DNA of 64,000 nucleotides. Origin: Struthidea cinerea (lineage: Eukaryota; Chordata; Aves; Passeriformes; Corcoracidae). Positions 31,697-45,000 of the stretch are shown piece after piece. Within the stretch, counting starts at the first letter, position 1. Every line of letters begins with the position of its first letter. Where the stretch lies: assembly GCA_013397865.1 (NCBI GenBank), contig VZTI01000413.1, forward strand, positions 142,118-206,117, written 5' to 3'. Made by a program: the position numbers and the translations under genes. The notes beneath the pieces are model-generated. The model saw only the letters and a list, made by a program, of their open reading frames with translations. It made no database searches and had not been told where the DNA came from.

Positions 31697-32068
31697 GCCA
31701 TAGAACCACAGAATGGTTTAGGTTGGAAGGGGCCTTTAAGATCATGTACTGACAATCATGGGCAGGGACACCTTCTGTTAAACCAGGTTGCTCAAAGCCT
31801 CTTCCAACCTCGCCTTGAGCAGTGCCAGGGATGGGGCATCCACAATTTCCCTGGGCAACCTGTGCCAGTGCCTCATCACAGTCATAGGAAAGAATTTCTT
31901 CCTAATATCTCACCTAAACCTGGCCTCTTTCAGTTTCGAGCCTTTGCCCTATTGCTACTTATCCTTGTAAAAAGTCTCTCTCCAGCTCTCCTGTAGCCCC
32001 CTTTAGGTACTAAAAACTGCTATAAGGTCTCCTCTCCAGGCTGAACAACCCCAACTCTCTCTGTCTCG
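31697..32068 (-). mobile_element. CR1 LINE 3' end, about 370 bp
   Basis: Best-preserved CR1 copy in the window. Starting from the left it has CATAGAACCACAGAATGG (reverse of the CR1 ATTCTATG tail), GGTTGGAAGGGGCCTTTAAG, CAGGTTGCTCAAAGCC, TTCCCTGGGCAACCTGTGCC, TTCTTCCTAATATCT and CAGGCTGAACAACCCCAACT. This order is diagnostic of the avian CR1 3' part read in reverse. The 5' end is truncated near 32068. A 137-codon frame on the plus strand is simply the reverse of this element. Confidence 0.95.
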
Positions 32069-32328
32069 GGAGTACAATTGTGAACTGTTTTAATAAATAC
32101 ATACGAATACTTAGTTTGTGATCATTTAATCCAGAACATGGAGTGAAGAGATGTAAAAACCCCGTTAGGTCAGCTACTGTGTGCCCCTGGCAGTGTAGGA
32201 CTGAGGCAAGCAACGTACTTCTGTTGGATCAGTTCTCCACACTCCAGGCAAGGGGATGCCCGCTTCCTAAAATATCTTTCTTTGTAAAAAGATTTTGTTT
32301 TTTCCCCCTCACAATGGGCAGTTTAAAT

Positions 32329-33093
32329 TCACCTTGTGATTTCATCCACTGTTCCTAATTGCATCCTTTCTTCTGGAGGAGGTAACTCCCCTTGGTGTGC
32401 AGGCCCTTCAAATATTGATAAGAAAATCGCTGTCCCTTTTCTTTTGCAGATGTGTTTAAGACCGGCTGTATTCATAGTTACCCTTTTAAATCCTTCCTCC
32501 CGCAGCCCCCGCATCCTTTTTGCTCCTCTGCTTTTACAATTTCTCACTGGGCATACGTCTTTGCATTTCAGCTTTGATGGTATTAGAGCAGCCAGGACAG
32601 GTTTGCCAAACCCTTGCATACAGAATGGAAGACAATTAATGCTATTCTTCTTCCATTTTACAATAGGAGATAGACGATTTGCTTTTGCTTGGACTCTCGT
32701 CCCACCACCTTCTGAGCTGGAACAGATTGTCCCCTCCAGTGTAATTTCAACCATATTCAGTCCTTTAAATTGTGTTTGGATTTTTTCCCTTAAAAACAAG
32801 GGAAGAAAAAAAAAAGAGGAAGCGAATGAGAAGCTTTTGCCCTTCCCATTTCTCAGCTGTTTCGTGTCATCATTAACCCCATCTGTGTTAAAAAGGTTTG
32901 GGAAAAATAAGGCATGGGAGGAGGTTGTGTGACAGGTGAAGGGGATAAAGCAAGACAAATGCTTTGGAGGACTGGGGATCAGTGGAAAACAGGTGCTTTT
33001 GAGCAAGGTAGCTGAAGAAGGAAGAGCAACGATTACATTGGAAGGCTGAACTGGAGAGGCATGGTAGGCAATAGGTAGCAGGAAGTGATACAT
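32329..33093 (-). other. Unassigned long open frame (254 codons), function unknown
   Basis: A true ATG (33093) opens 254 codons, the longest frame in the window and longer than either HTR2A exon. The product is rich in Ser, Pro and Lys, has a basic second half (KLKCKDVCPVRNCKSRGAKR) and a purine-tract-encoded Phe/Leu run, and no domain I recognise. The opposite strand is also open for 198 codons from 32336, though that frame starts at GTG. There are no obvious splice sites or family resemblance. It may be chance openness from low-complexity composition, a lineage-specific gene, or a retrocopy too old to recognise. Confidence 0.2.
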
Positions 33094-36000
33094 TAGTGGC
33101 AGCTATGGGATAGTGGGGGAAAAAGAAGTGCTGCTCTATCACTGTCAGCTGATTTAATCACCTGCTGGGTGTGAAGGGTGAGGAAAAGGAATCCTTGTGG
33201 TGCAGCAGAGAACGTGGGAAAGCTGGATTTTTAACTTGAAAGACAGTTAATGGTCTGGGAAATTCTTCTGTACTGAGACTAGGGCTTGATATAGGATGGT
33301 GTGGCATGGTAAGATGGAGCAGAGTGAACAGATGTTAAGATGGAAAAGTCTTCCACCAGCATGTCTTGGCATAACTTGACATGGCACTGTTACAAAGAAG
33401 ATTGCTGGAGGTATGAGCTTTAATGAGTTTGATAAAACTCCCCTCAGGGGAGCTAGAGGACTCCAAACTCTAAGGGAAGTTTCTTTTTAAGGATTCCTCT
33501 TTTATTTATAACACTGGGGATATTGTGCTACTACAGAAACAAGCCTCCGGAGGAGAAGCCCAGGAGTGTGCATGGAAAGAAGTTGGATCTACAATATTTG
33601 GATAAATTGTGCAAACCACCTCATCTTCATGGATCCTGCCTGTTCCTCCAGGATGATAGATATTCTTAAAAATACTCGCTGTTGCAGTTAGCATAAGGAA
33701 CCTTACATGCCATTTGATTTTGCGTTTAGCTCCATGGTGCTGAAGGGTTACAGGACTATCCCAGCAGGTAACAGCCAGAGAAGCATCAAGAAACCTACTG
33801 AGGTTTGTAAACAACCCACTAGGAACAGACTGGAGTGCAAAAATAATGATTGTTTTGTTTTGTTCTGTTTTGGAGCAGTTTTTACACATTTCTTAAGCTG
33901 CCCTATTACTCGTAGGATTTCAGCCTCATTTCTGTTTTTTTCCTTTAGATGTACAATCCAGATTTTCCTGCTGGAAACAGTCTCCAGCAAACAAATATTC
34001 AAGGGTTAAGCAAACTTGACCCTTCCCATTTTAAGTCTTTGACACTGCCACACCCATAAGCATCCAGGACAAAAAGTGAATATAATTTCCCGAAGCACAG
34101 TGGTAGGATTTCCCAAACGCGTTTGAAGTCGGAAGCTCCTTGATCATTTGATAGCCTGCATTCATTAGCCATAGTGATGCCACCATCCCTTGTTCCAGCT
34201 GCGTGTGCTTGGGCAGGGTTTTGGACACTGCAAGGGATCTTATTTTGCAAGGAGTCCAGCTGGAGGCTCCATGGTATATGGACAGGCATTTGCATAAGGG
34301 TAACTGCCTGCCTGCTTGAGTGCAGGAGCAAGGGCAGCTCCTTTGTGAGAAGCAACTCAGCAGCCAAGCTGCTGAACCAGCAACTATCCCCCTTCCTGCT
34401 CCGGGCAGGAAAATATTTGTAGGTGCTTACCCTGTCCTACACATAAAAATAAATGAGCAAAACAAAGTAGGACTGCCCCCAAGTGTAATTCTGACAGCTT
34501 GTTTATTTCCCAGAACCTCAAGAAATGTTGAATTGTTCTTGACTTTTGGCGGGGAGGGAGGCGGGGAAGAACCTATACTTGGGCAGACTTACAGGGCAGA
34601 TTATGCCCATGGGGTGCCTGGCCTGTGGTAGGTTGCTATCTATATTTGTTGCACCTGCTGATTTCAGCCCTATCAGTATGTTTTATAGGTTACTGGATGT
34701 GTTTTCATTGCAGAAGTCTGTACATTTGGCTACCCTAACTTTGAGTCTTTTGTTCACTCACCGTGCTGCTTTTCTGAGTGCATGTACTCCCTGCCACAGA
34801 AGTGCCTTGAGAAATTGCTTTCAAGAACTGATCTGAAATTGCAAGGAGTCCCATGTCTCGGCTTCTCAGATTTATTTATGAAATATTGTACTGGATCTGG
34901 TACTATATTTTACACCCACACTGGAATGGCTTAATAGGTTAAGCTTGGTCTTAAATAAAATTTTAAAAATCCTCTTTTGGTTTGAAAAGCAGTCTCTTTT
35001 CTCACTTAAGATGAATAAATCTTCTGTCTGCAGAAGCAACTTGTCAAGCTACAGAGCTCTGATAATGAAACAGAACACTTTCTTGCTTAAAGGGAAGGTT
35101 ATCACTTTAGATGGTCTGCTGAAGGATTTAGAATTCCCAGTCTCTTCACTCTAGCTAGCCTGATCTGAAGGACGGCAGAACAGCAGACAGAAGCCGGTCT
35201 AGGAAAAGGCAAGACCTTCAGCTGTGACCTGCTTTGGCTACAGCATTGTTGGAAAGAGAATTACCACCTCTTCCACTCCCCACAGTGGTATTGGCCAAGC
35301 AGTGGCCGGCTCTGGAAGCTGTGTGGGGATGGCAGTGCTGCTGTTGAAGAACCGTTGTGGAGGATATGAGGCATTGAGAAATAGCAGTGATAAAGCCGTA
35401 AACATGCCCTGAGAGAGGACAGGCTGAGTGGATGAAATCTGAGGAGGACTTTGAGTGGAGAGGTGCTGCCTAGCTTATCATTACTGAATATTTGATGCAA
35501 TTGTACAGTGAGTTTTTTGGGGTTTTTTTTGCTAAGCAAATCCAGCATAGAGTAGTCGGGAATGAAATTTCTAGATAGAACTTTAAATTTCATCTGTGTA
35601 AAAGGCCGGTGCCCCGAAGACGCCCCTTAGTAAAAATGAAAGCAGGTTGGAATCATATATAGATTAGAGGTTTGGTAGAACTTTTTCACCCGGGTTTAGT
35701 TGGAGTGTCCTGTTTGGTTTTCATTCCTACCCGGTGAAGCTCTGTGGATTGAAGATGGGGTATCTCTCTGCAGACATACACTATTTAGTGTCAATGGAAA
35801 CAGAACATACCAGCTCTCAAACAAACCCCAACAAGTATAGGGGCTTAATTCAACAGGAAAGATTCAATTTATTGGATTGTTAGTGGGGGTATACAACAAG
35901 GGGCAATAGAGACATGAAGCATTTGTAGAACTCTACGCAGAATAAATGAAAGTAGCAAAGTCTAAGCAAGGAAAAGGGTAGACTAAAAACAGATTGAAGC

Positions 36001-39000
36001 AAAGAGATGATTTTCTTTCATCAACTTACCTCCTTCCCTTTCAGGGAACCTTGTGAATGAGGATTTTGGAAAACAGGCAGGTGACAGCAAGTGTTTTGCG
36101 TTGAATTAGGTTCAATGTCTAGAGAAGTTTTTTTCTAATTTCTAGCATCCAGCTTTAATATGATAGTCTAGAAGATGGCAACAAAACCTTAAATGCTGCT
36201 GTATTTTCTACTTGTAAAGTCACAGTGAATTTTGTTCAGAGGTCTGAGGAAGCACAGAGAATACCATTTTCTGACATTTCTTTTTCCATCAAAATCAGAT
36301 GAAAAGCTGAATTCAAAATAAAGGTACTGATTAAAGTATTGAAGTAGGATTTGTAAAAACTACAGTAAGATCAGTGTAATGTCATATCAGTTTGGTAATG
36401 TACTTGCTGTAGTTTGAAAAATTCCATATCCTTATTTGCAGATTATATTCTTCACAGTCTATAGCATTTCCAGCTAAAACATCATTCCCTGGTTTAGAAG
36501 ATTAAACTCCCTTTCACATCATGGCAACAGCTCTGGTTGGAATCCTAGCACTGCTGTTGCCAAATGATTTTGTGGTGTTGCACGTTCATATTAAGCTAAA
36601 TTAGCAGTAGGAGTCCTGCACTGAAGTCGCAGTACACATCATCATCGCAGAGTGGGAAACTGTTTGATTGAAGCAATTTCCTATCTAGCCACAGTGGGCA
36701 GCTCATAAGCTGTTCAGGCCTTTTGCAAGTGGGAAATGTGCAAAGGAATTTAGAAGAAGGAATACACTCCTGCCCTGGCTCACATGGCCAGTGGTGCATG
36801 CAGCCCTGATCTGAATGGGGAAGGAGATGTATAAAACTCAGTACATTAATCACTGCAAGTTAAGAGGCTGGCATGAACAGAGAGAGGATGGTGTTCTGCA
36901 GTGGTACAGGCTTGATAGTATCTTGGAAAATTTGCTGCCTGACCATGGCTTGTTGGACTTCAGCAGAGCTAACCTGTACTACGCAAGACCGTATACTAAC
37001 CTCTAAATGATCATCAGTTACGTAATTAGTCACTGGCACAAGATGTCTACTAGAACTGTTTGGAAAAGAAGTGTTCTTTAAAAAATACTGACGTTTCATT
37101 GGAAAAAAGGAATATCTGTCTGATTAAGAAAAAGAAAGGGTTTTTTCCTCAGAATTTGAAAGCATTTGAAAGAGAGCAAATCTTTCTGCAGAAAAGTTTT
37201 GTTTGATAAACCCCCTAATTTTCCCATTACAGCAAAGTATGAATGGAAAACATTAGTTGAGTCCCAGTGTTTGGGAGTGGATGATTTTATCAGACTTCCC
37301 TAGGAACAGAAGCACAAGCTCCCTTCCCGTACGGGGCCTTTGCTTAGGAAAGGCAATGAGAAGCTCACACCTGAAGACTTCAGATGCAATTGTGCACCCA
37401 TATTTCTACCCCCCAGAGAAGATAGCATTTACCTCCACAAACGTGCTTTTGTGCACGTGTCTTAAAACAGCCCTTACCTCTTCTTCCCACCTCTGAAGCC
37501 ATTTCATTTGTGCACGTTCACATCTACACTGCTCTTTGTTTTAGAGAAAAGGCTTTTCAGGACCTCACAATATGCATTAAAAACTTTTTTTTGACCTTTT
37601 AAATATTGTACCAAGAGCTGCTAAGCAATTGAAGGCAATAAATCTATGTAAACTGAATGTGTAATTCCTCTTAGGAATATAAATGTGAGAAAATTAAATG
37701 TCAACATCTACCTTGATGTTTACAAGTGCAGCCATAGAATGCGAATTCATTGCCTTACCTGAATTCCAGTTTTGTCTTATATTGCTGTTAGAGAAACTTT
37801 ATGTTATTGTGGGGTTGGGTTTTTTTACATTTTTTAAAGAAGGTAAGATATGTAGTCTCTTTGGTAGCACTGAATGTCCCACTTGTGAGGGACTTTCTCT
37901 GACACTGTTCACTGCTGATCCTGTAGATGCAGGTGCAAAAACGTCTTGAATGGTTTTAAGAAGCAGAGTTCCAGCTCTGGCAGTGGGTAGGCAGGGTGAC
38001 ATTATTTCACCTCTTTGCATTCTGTTTCCTTTTACAGTATTTCTTGTCTTATTGGACTTAGAAATTTCTGGAGGAAAGAACTGTTTCCTATTCTTGTTTC
38101 ACACCATTCCTGGGGCCATGGGGGACCATGTGCTCAGTTTCAGACTCAGATGAGGCTTATACATGATACATGAACACAAACACGCTGCCCGCTCCTGTCT
38201 GTGCACTGGGAAGGAAAGGGGAGTGAAAGCAGGAGCATTTTTTACATTACGGCCCAATCCAGAAGCTCCTATTATTTGGAACTGAGACTGTAATAGATCA
38301 GTGCTTCCTAATGACTCAAGAATTCACTGCTACTAAAAAAGATAAAGAAAAATCCTTCCCTTGGCATATCTTGTTGATAGCGTGCATCTCTTGCATGTCT
38401 TGCATCTCAAGACATGGTGGATTTAGGTTAGAGGGTTGTTATTGAGAGTATTTTATTTGCCTCAGTCCTAGTTTTGTAATATGTCCTCAACTACCTAGTC
38501 CTGCTAGAATACAGGAAGAACTTACTGTTATTTTAGTGTAGACTAGTCTGATTGGTATTCACTGTTTTACTGAATTTACTTTACTTAATACAGCAAAGGA
38601 GAACTGACAACACTTCTGTGGACATTACTTCAGTGTCAACTACCAGCCTGAGCTCAGGTGGATCAATCACCACAGTTGCATGATGAAGTTGACAAGAATA
38701 TTTCATCACCAAAATGTGAATATTTGCCCCTTTAATTGACTTTTTTTCTTGACAGTTAAGGATATAGCCTGATGATCAGTTTAGTGTCAGTCTAATTCAT
38801 ATTTCCATAATTTAAAAATACATCTGGAAGGAGACAGTTTGATTCTAACCTTCAATTTTCTTGAATTTTTATATTAGTAAGATAATAAAAATGCAGTGGA
38901 TGCTACTGTCTCAGAATGACATCCTCAGAGAGAAATAACCTTGCTTCTGGTGCTAGCTGAAATGTAAGAATAACATCTGTGAAGTCAAGCCAATAACCCC

Positions 39001-42000
39001 CTTTTCTGAGTTTCAGAAAAGTTGATTCACCCAAATCCAATTAAAAGAATAACTGTGTGAATTAATTAAATTGCCCTTCCACTAAAGCTGAGGCTTAAAT
39101 AATTTGCTGCACTTGACAGAAAAGCAAAATAACTTTTATTGAATAAAGGGTGAACTGAAACAGAGTTTCTGCCTTTGAGGTAAGCTGGGAATTGAGTGCT
39201 CAGCTCAGAATAAATGATAAACTTTACTATATCCATGTAGTTCCTTGACGGGTTCACCTATACTTGCAAGTACTTGCATGATCACCTTGGTCATCACCTG
39301 CAGGGATTAATTGCTTCTGAGCAGGTGTATGGTTATAATCACCTCACACACTCCTGAGACGAGACAGAGTCTTTCCAGCTGACATTCTGTTGGCTACATG
39401 TCAAGTTCCCCAAGTCCAGCTGTGCAATTTTTTCCCCCTCCTGACCAGGACAGGGAGAGAAAATTGTTTGGAAAATCTCATACATCAGGATAAAGGCAGG
39501 GAAATTGCTTGCCAATTACTGTGATGGATAAAAGAGACACAAGTTGGGGAAAATAAATATGATTTTTTGCCAGAGAGAAATGGAATAGACTGATAAGAAA
39601 CAAAGACAATTTTTCTTTACTGAAAACTAGAAAACATTTTATAAGCAGACTTTTTAAACCTCTGTCAGGGGGTGCTAATAAATATGGGCACTCCTGTGCA
39701 ACAATATGTTGTTCCCTATCCCAAGAACTATCCTATATTTAGCTGCACTCAACATAATTTAGAGCTTCAAGTGTTAGTGAAAACAAAAATAATTCTTACC
39801 TACTTTATGCTGATTCACCCTTTGCATAATGCTGAGCAATTTTAATGCCCCTGAAAGTTAAGAGCACACTTACTGTGCAGCATCTGATCCTTCCATAGTT
39901 TTTGCTACATTAACTTTTAGAAGTTGTTTACACACCAGCTGGGCTGTCATGGGTACTCTTTGAATCATGCACAGAGTCGGAGCAAAGGTCATAACCAAGG
40001 TACTGGTGTTTTATTGGTGAAATCAAAGGGTATAAGAGAGGTTGAGTTGATGTGGCTTGGGGTTTTTATTTTTTATTTCATACTCTTATAGAGGGAACCC
40101 TTCCTTGTTGAATAAGTTTTACAAAATAACATGCTTAAGTATATGGAATATGGCTGAGAATAGTATCTGAGAGCAGACAGCTTTGGTAAAGTTGGGAAAT
40201 TGCAGTGAAAACAAAAGAACACTTCTTTGTCTAATCACTGAGTACATTTTGCTTAAAGAAAACGGGTAACTAAAATCTGACAAACAGGCTGGACTAGAAT
40301 TTGATCAATAAGCAAGTCAAGTCTCTCCAAACGTTGAACTTGATGAAGTTTGCAAACTTAATTTGGCATTTCCTAGTTGCATACCAAATTAGTACCCTAC
40401 TTCTTACTACATCCTGTGTATAGTACGTTTGCGCATACTGCATAAATATATATATATGTGAAAAATATTTCTCAGTGCCAAACTTTGGAATTAGGGGCTT
40501 GGGGGACTTTCTACCCTTTCTTTGTAAACGATTTCTTTGTTTGCCTGTGGAACTGAAGTAGTCGTCTGTCCTAAGAGACCATAACAGAATAAGACCCCAA
40601 CCTTGCATTCTATGAGAAACTTAAGTTAGGAATTCATGCATACAAAAGGAAGCAACCAGAGGTGCAGTATGCAGACACTGATCAATACCAGGACACTTAT
40701 GAAGATGCTATGAAATCTCTATTTCTGTGATTGAGGTTTTATTTTAGAGCTCAGCTGAAAGATACCTATACCAGCTTCTGTACCTGCTTCTGCAGAGCAG
40801 TTGATCAATTCTGACTCATAAAGAAATGAATTCACTCACTGAATGGTCAGATCACAGGTCCAGGTGATGCTCAAAGCTGTGCCTTCCAAGAGGCAGCTTG
40901 GAAGAGCTGGCAGGTAATTGCAGCCATTTCTCTGACTGTCATCAGGCCCAAGAGGACCTCAGACTTGCCTGGTGCTGCTCCACTTCCAAGAAATGCTGCA
41001 CTAGTGTTGGGGTTAGTGGGTGGCTGTTCCTCTCTGACCTGCTAAGCCTTAGACCCCAGTCTTGTGTCCCAGTGGCTGGAACCAGATGGTATTTACTGAG
41101 CAGAAGATATTCCCCTTGGTACTGATCTAAGGTAGGTTGTTGGAAAAATGGTTGAGATTTATAAACTTGAAAATAAATGTAAATAAAAAACCGTCCCTCC
41201 AGACATGCAGTCCCACTAGTTCTTGGAAACCACAGCCAACTCACCTGGAGCATAGAAGCTGTGGGATCAAATCACTTCTTATTAATTCCTTGCAAGGTGT
41301 TAAGAGCTTCTCATGGGAGTTGTAGGTGTTTGCTCTTTTCTCTCCCTTCTAGCAAAGATTCCTGAATATATTCCTGAATATATCACAGCTGCCAGGTGAT
41401 AGCTGAAATCTTGTATCTAGGACAGCAAAAGTTCTTGGAGTGCTGTTGTCCTCTCCTGGGAGGAATTACTGTTCTTTATAGCAGAGCAAGCAGAAGTACA
41501 TTGCATTTTCACTGTAACATTTTCAGTTTGAGAAAGTATGCTATAACATTATAAGAAAGGAAAACCTCTCAACTTCCAGAATAATTTTCTCAGTTCTTTT
41601 TTTCTGTCACAGCTAAAGAAATAGCATTATTTTTCTACTATTTTCTCCAAGAAAGAAGACAAATAGAAACTAAGATCTAATTCTTAAGAGGGGTTTAACC
41701 AATTCATGACATTTGGTTTAGTACTGTAGTAATTTACTGTGATAAAGTCCTCTGCTTTTGTAAGGAGAAGTGTGGCCATCACCATGCAGTTTGCTGACAC
41801 TGGCTAACAGAACATATGCCTGTGTTTTGGCAGGGAGATAGCAGATGGCATCCTGTGGGAAGTCCAGGGGGAAAGTACAGATGTGACCTCAAAATGTACT
41901 TTTGCCTTTAGGCTGTCAGCACAAACCTCCCTCTATCACCCACCCAGCTGTGTGTTGTGCCTGACACCTGCAACATTGGGGATGCTGCATCAGTGGGGAC

Positions 42001-45000
42001 CATAACTATCCAGAGCTCATTGCTCAGTGGTTTTGAGCTGCAGGTCTCTATCGTGTGCTTGTCTGGTATTGTGCATGTCTGGCACAGATGCAGGTTTCAT
42101 AGGGAAAAGGATGGCAGGAGCAGTGTGGGTCCCCACTGACAGAATATTCCTTGCTTTGTGACGTGGCCACAAGAAGGTGGCTGTGTTCGCTGCCCATCCC
42201 GAGAGCAATGAGGTTGAATTTCTGCCCTGCTCTCCTGAAGATGGACTTTTCATTGATCCTTGCTCTTCCGTGGCTTCGGAAGCTTTCACAGAGCAACCAC
42301 TGAATGCACAACAAATCCAGTTCACACACACAGATCTGAGCATCTCCTGATTCAACAGAGGAGATCCAATTTCTGCACATGTAGGTAAGCCAAATATCCC
42401 TCTGAAATACAGAGGCGACTCCCTGGGGAGATGTGTCATGCCGCAAAGGGCTGAAGGCAAATTGAAATTGAGAAGAGAGACAGGCAGAGGGTAAAAACTC
42501 TATGAATATGTAAGAAAGGGGGATTCCTGCAGAAGGTGTTACTGCAGATTCAGCTGTAACTAAACTGTCCACAGCTGCTGTTTCTCTGTAACCTTTGGAA
42601 GGGGAATATCTTTAATGAATATCAAAGTCAGACTTTAGGCATAAAATAATATCTCAGGTTGCTCACTTTAAAGAAAACCACTGTATCTTGTCACCTTACA
42701 GATATCCATGATCAGAATTGAATAAACTGATATCATTTGGGGGGATTTTGGAGTAGATTGTCTTGAAAATATGGAAAATCCCTTCATTCTTATGTGCATC
42801 TCATTGGTTTCTTCCTCTTCCTAGTGGTAAGGGAGAGGGAAGATTAGAAAGAAAAAATTCAGGACTTCTTTTACTTTCTTCCTTTCTATTTTAAAACTGT
42901 GCTTGTGATAGACAGAGGAAGGGAGAGCAAGAAAACAGAGAATGAGACTCTTTAGAAGGAGGAAAATTTGAGAAATTGCCCCATTCACTCCACTGCTTCC
43001 TATTCACTCTTTTTCCTACTTCTTTCCAGCAGAAAGAAAGGGAGAGGGAGCAAAGAAAAATAAATGAGGAAGGTGATGGCAAAGAATCCATGCATTATAG
43101 GTTTTTCTTTATATAAGGCAAACTACACTGGTTCTTGAATCTTTGGTCAACACTTCCTACGGAAAGGGCACTTTTAAAACCAGCTGAATGTGTTGCACAT
43201 CATTATTTGTGTATATGGCACCCTACATGTCTGCGAGAACACTAAATCATTCTGGAGGGTTTGCCTCAGTGCAGACAGACGTGGCAAGCAGTCTAGCTTT
43301 AAGTTACAGTAGTGGAAATGGATGTTACTGTTGTTGACACAGGATAGGTCTCTCTTTGAGTTAAGAAGATAGAGTACTGTAATGCTGCAAAATATATTTG
43401 GGAATATACAGTCAATGAGTGAAGTGAACCCAGAGAAATTCAAATTGAATTTCCAAGGTAGCACTCAAAAAGCCTATCTGAGGAACAGAGTAAGTCTGCA
43501 TAGTTGAAAAATAGCACAAGGTTTTGCCAGCAGGAAATACAAAGCAAATTTGTAGCCATGCCATAAAGGTTGGGGTTAAAAAGGGCAAGCCTAGAACAGA
43601 AGAGAAGAAAGCACAGAGTACGGCCGGTCACTGTCTTTAATGGCATGAATTGTAAAATGTGAGAAGCAACTGGCTTTTGTGTCTTTAAAGGCAGCATTAG
43701 ATAAAGGAAGACCAAACAATTACTCAAGGAAAAGTGGGTTCTCCAGGTTGCAGGTGACATGTCACACCACCAATGCAGTAAACCCTTCAGCACTCTTCCA
43801 GTTAAAACCAGTAAGTGTATAGTTCAGGTGCCAGCACCCAAATTTCTCTGTGGTGAACTACACCAATTGCTAAATGGCCGCTTTCATTTTTTAAATGTTT
43901 TACTTTTATCTGTCCTATTATTTCTTAGAAACTTCCAAATGGGACAGTAATTTTCTTAATTAAGGATATCAGGTCTGAACATAATGCTTGTAGGTTATTA
44001 ACTTTATATCAGAATATCCTCCAAATGCTCTACTTTGCTTCTTGAGGGATCCTGAAGCAAAGTTTGATACTATGATGGCCTTAATCAGAGACTCTAAGGC
44101 ATCAGAGTTAAAGCTAATTAAGATTTATGAGATTGGAGGGAATATATCTTGTGTATGAATACTATAGGTGATAAGAGGTTTCAGATCATGACTATAGATC
44201 GCAGCCAAGTTGGGGTACCATAGTTTTACAGGATAAATCATTAGGAGCACATTACACATTATTTTTTCATTTCATCTCATTTTTAGTCAGAAGGCTAAGG
44301 CAGGAAATACTGTGCATGTGACACAATTTTGTTAAAATCTAGGCTGGGACTGAAGCAGCAATCAACACCTCCTGCTTAAAAACAATTTCAATAAAGTCTC
44401 AGTCACTGAAACAACACCTCCCCATTCAGATGTCCATCCTGTTTTCCTCTTAACACCTGGTTCATATCACATCATGAGTAGGTATGTGCTTGCTGAACAT
44501 TCACTGGGTCCTCTGTCGGAGGAATACAAACCTGCTCCAGTGATTTTAGAGTAAGTGCTCTTGAGAGCTCTTTGAACAATCCCACCAAATCCAAGGCAGC
44601 TGTTCCATTGTAAAAGTCAGCTTAACACATGGTTTATAGAAATAATATATTTATATTATATACAGTATAAAATAAAACAAAAGGCGCTTGAGTTCTATGA
44701 AGACAGCAAATTGCTATAAGCAGAAATGAGGAGAGAAAAGTGATTATATGCAATCTGTACTAGACTAGCACGAAACATTACCAGCAAAAGAAGAGGAACC
44801 ATGAAAGGGAGGACTTCACTACTAGGACAGCTGTCTACTTGGCAGCTAATACCAACAGATATTTGATGAATGAAATCTCTCCAGGAGCTTCTGGTGATGA
44901 CAGTAACATTTTTCAATTGGCTGTGGGGGCAACTTGGTGGGATACTCTGAAAGTTGAGAGTATAGAATTTATGTTGTGCACATGTGAGTATGTGAACTAA

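Noticed and set aside
31583..31996. 137-codon plus-strand frame
   Set aside because: It is mostly the reverse strand of a CR1 element.
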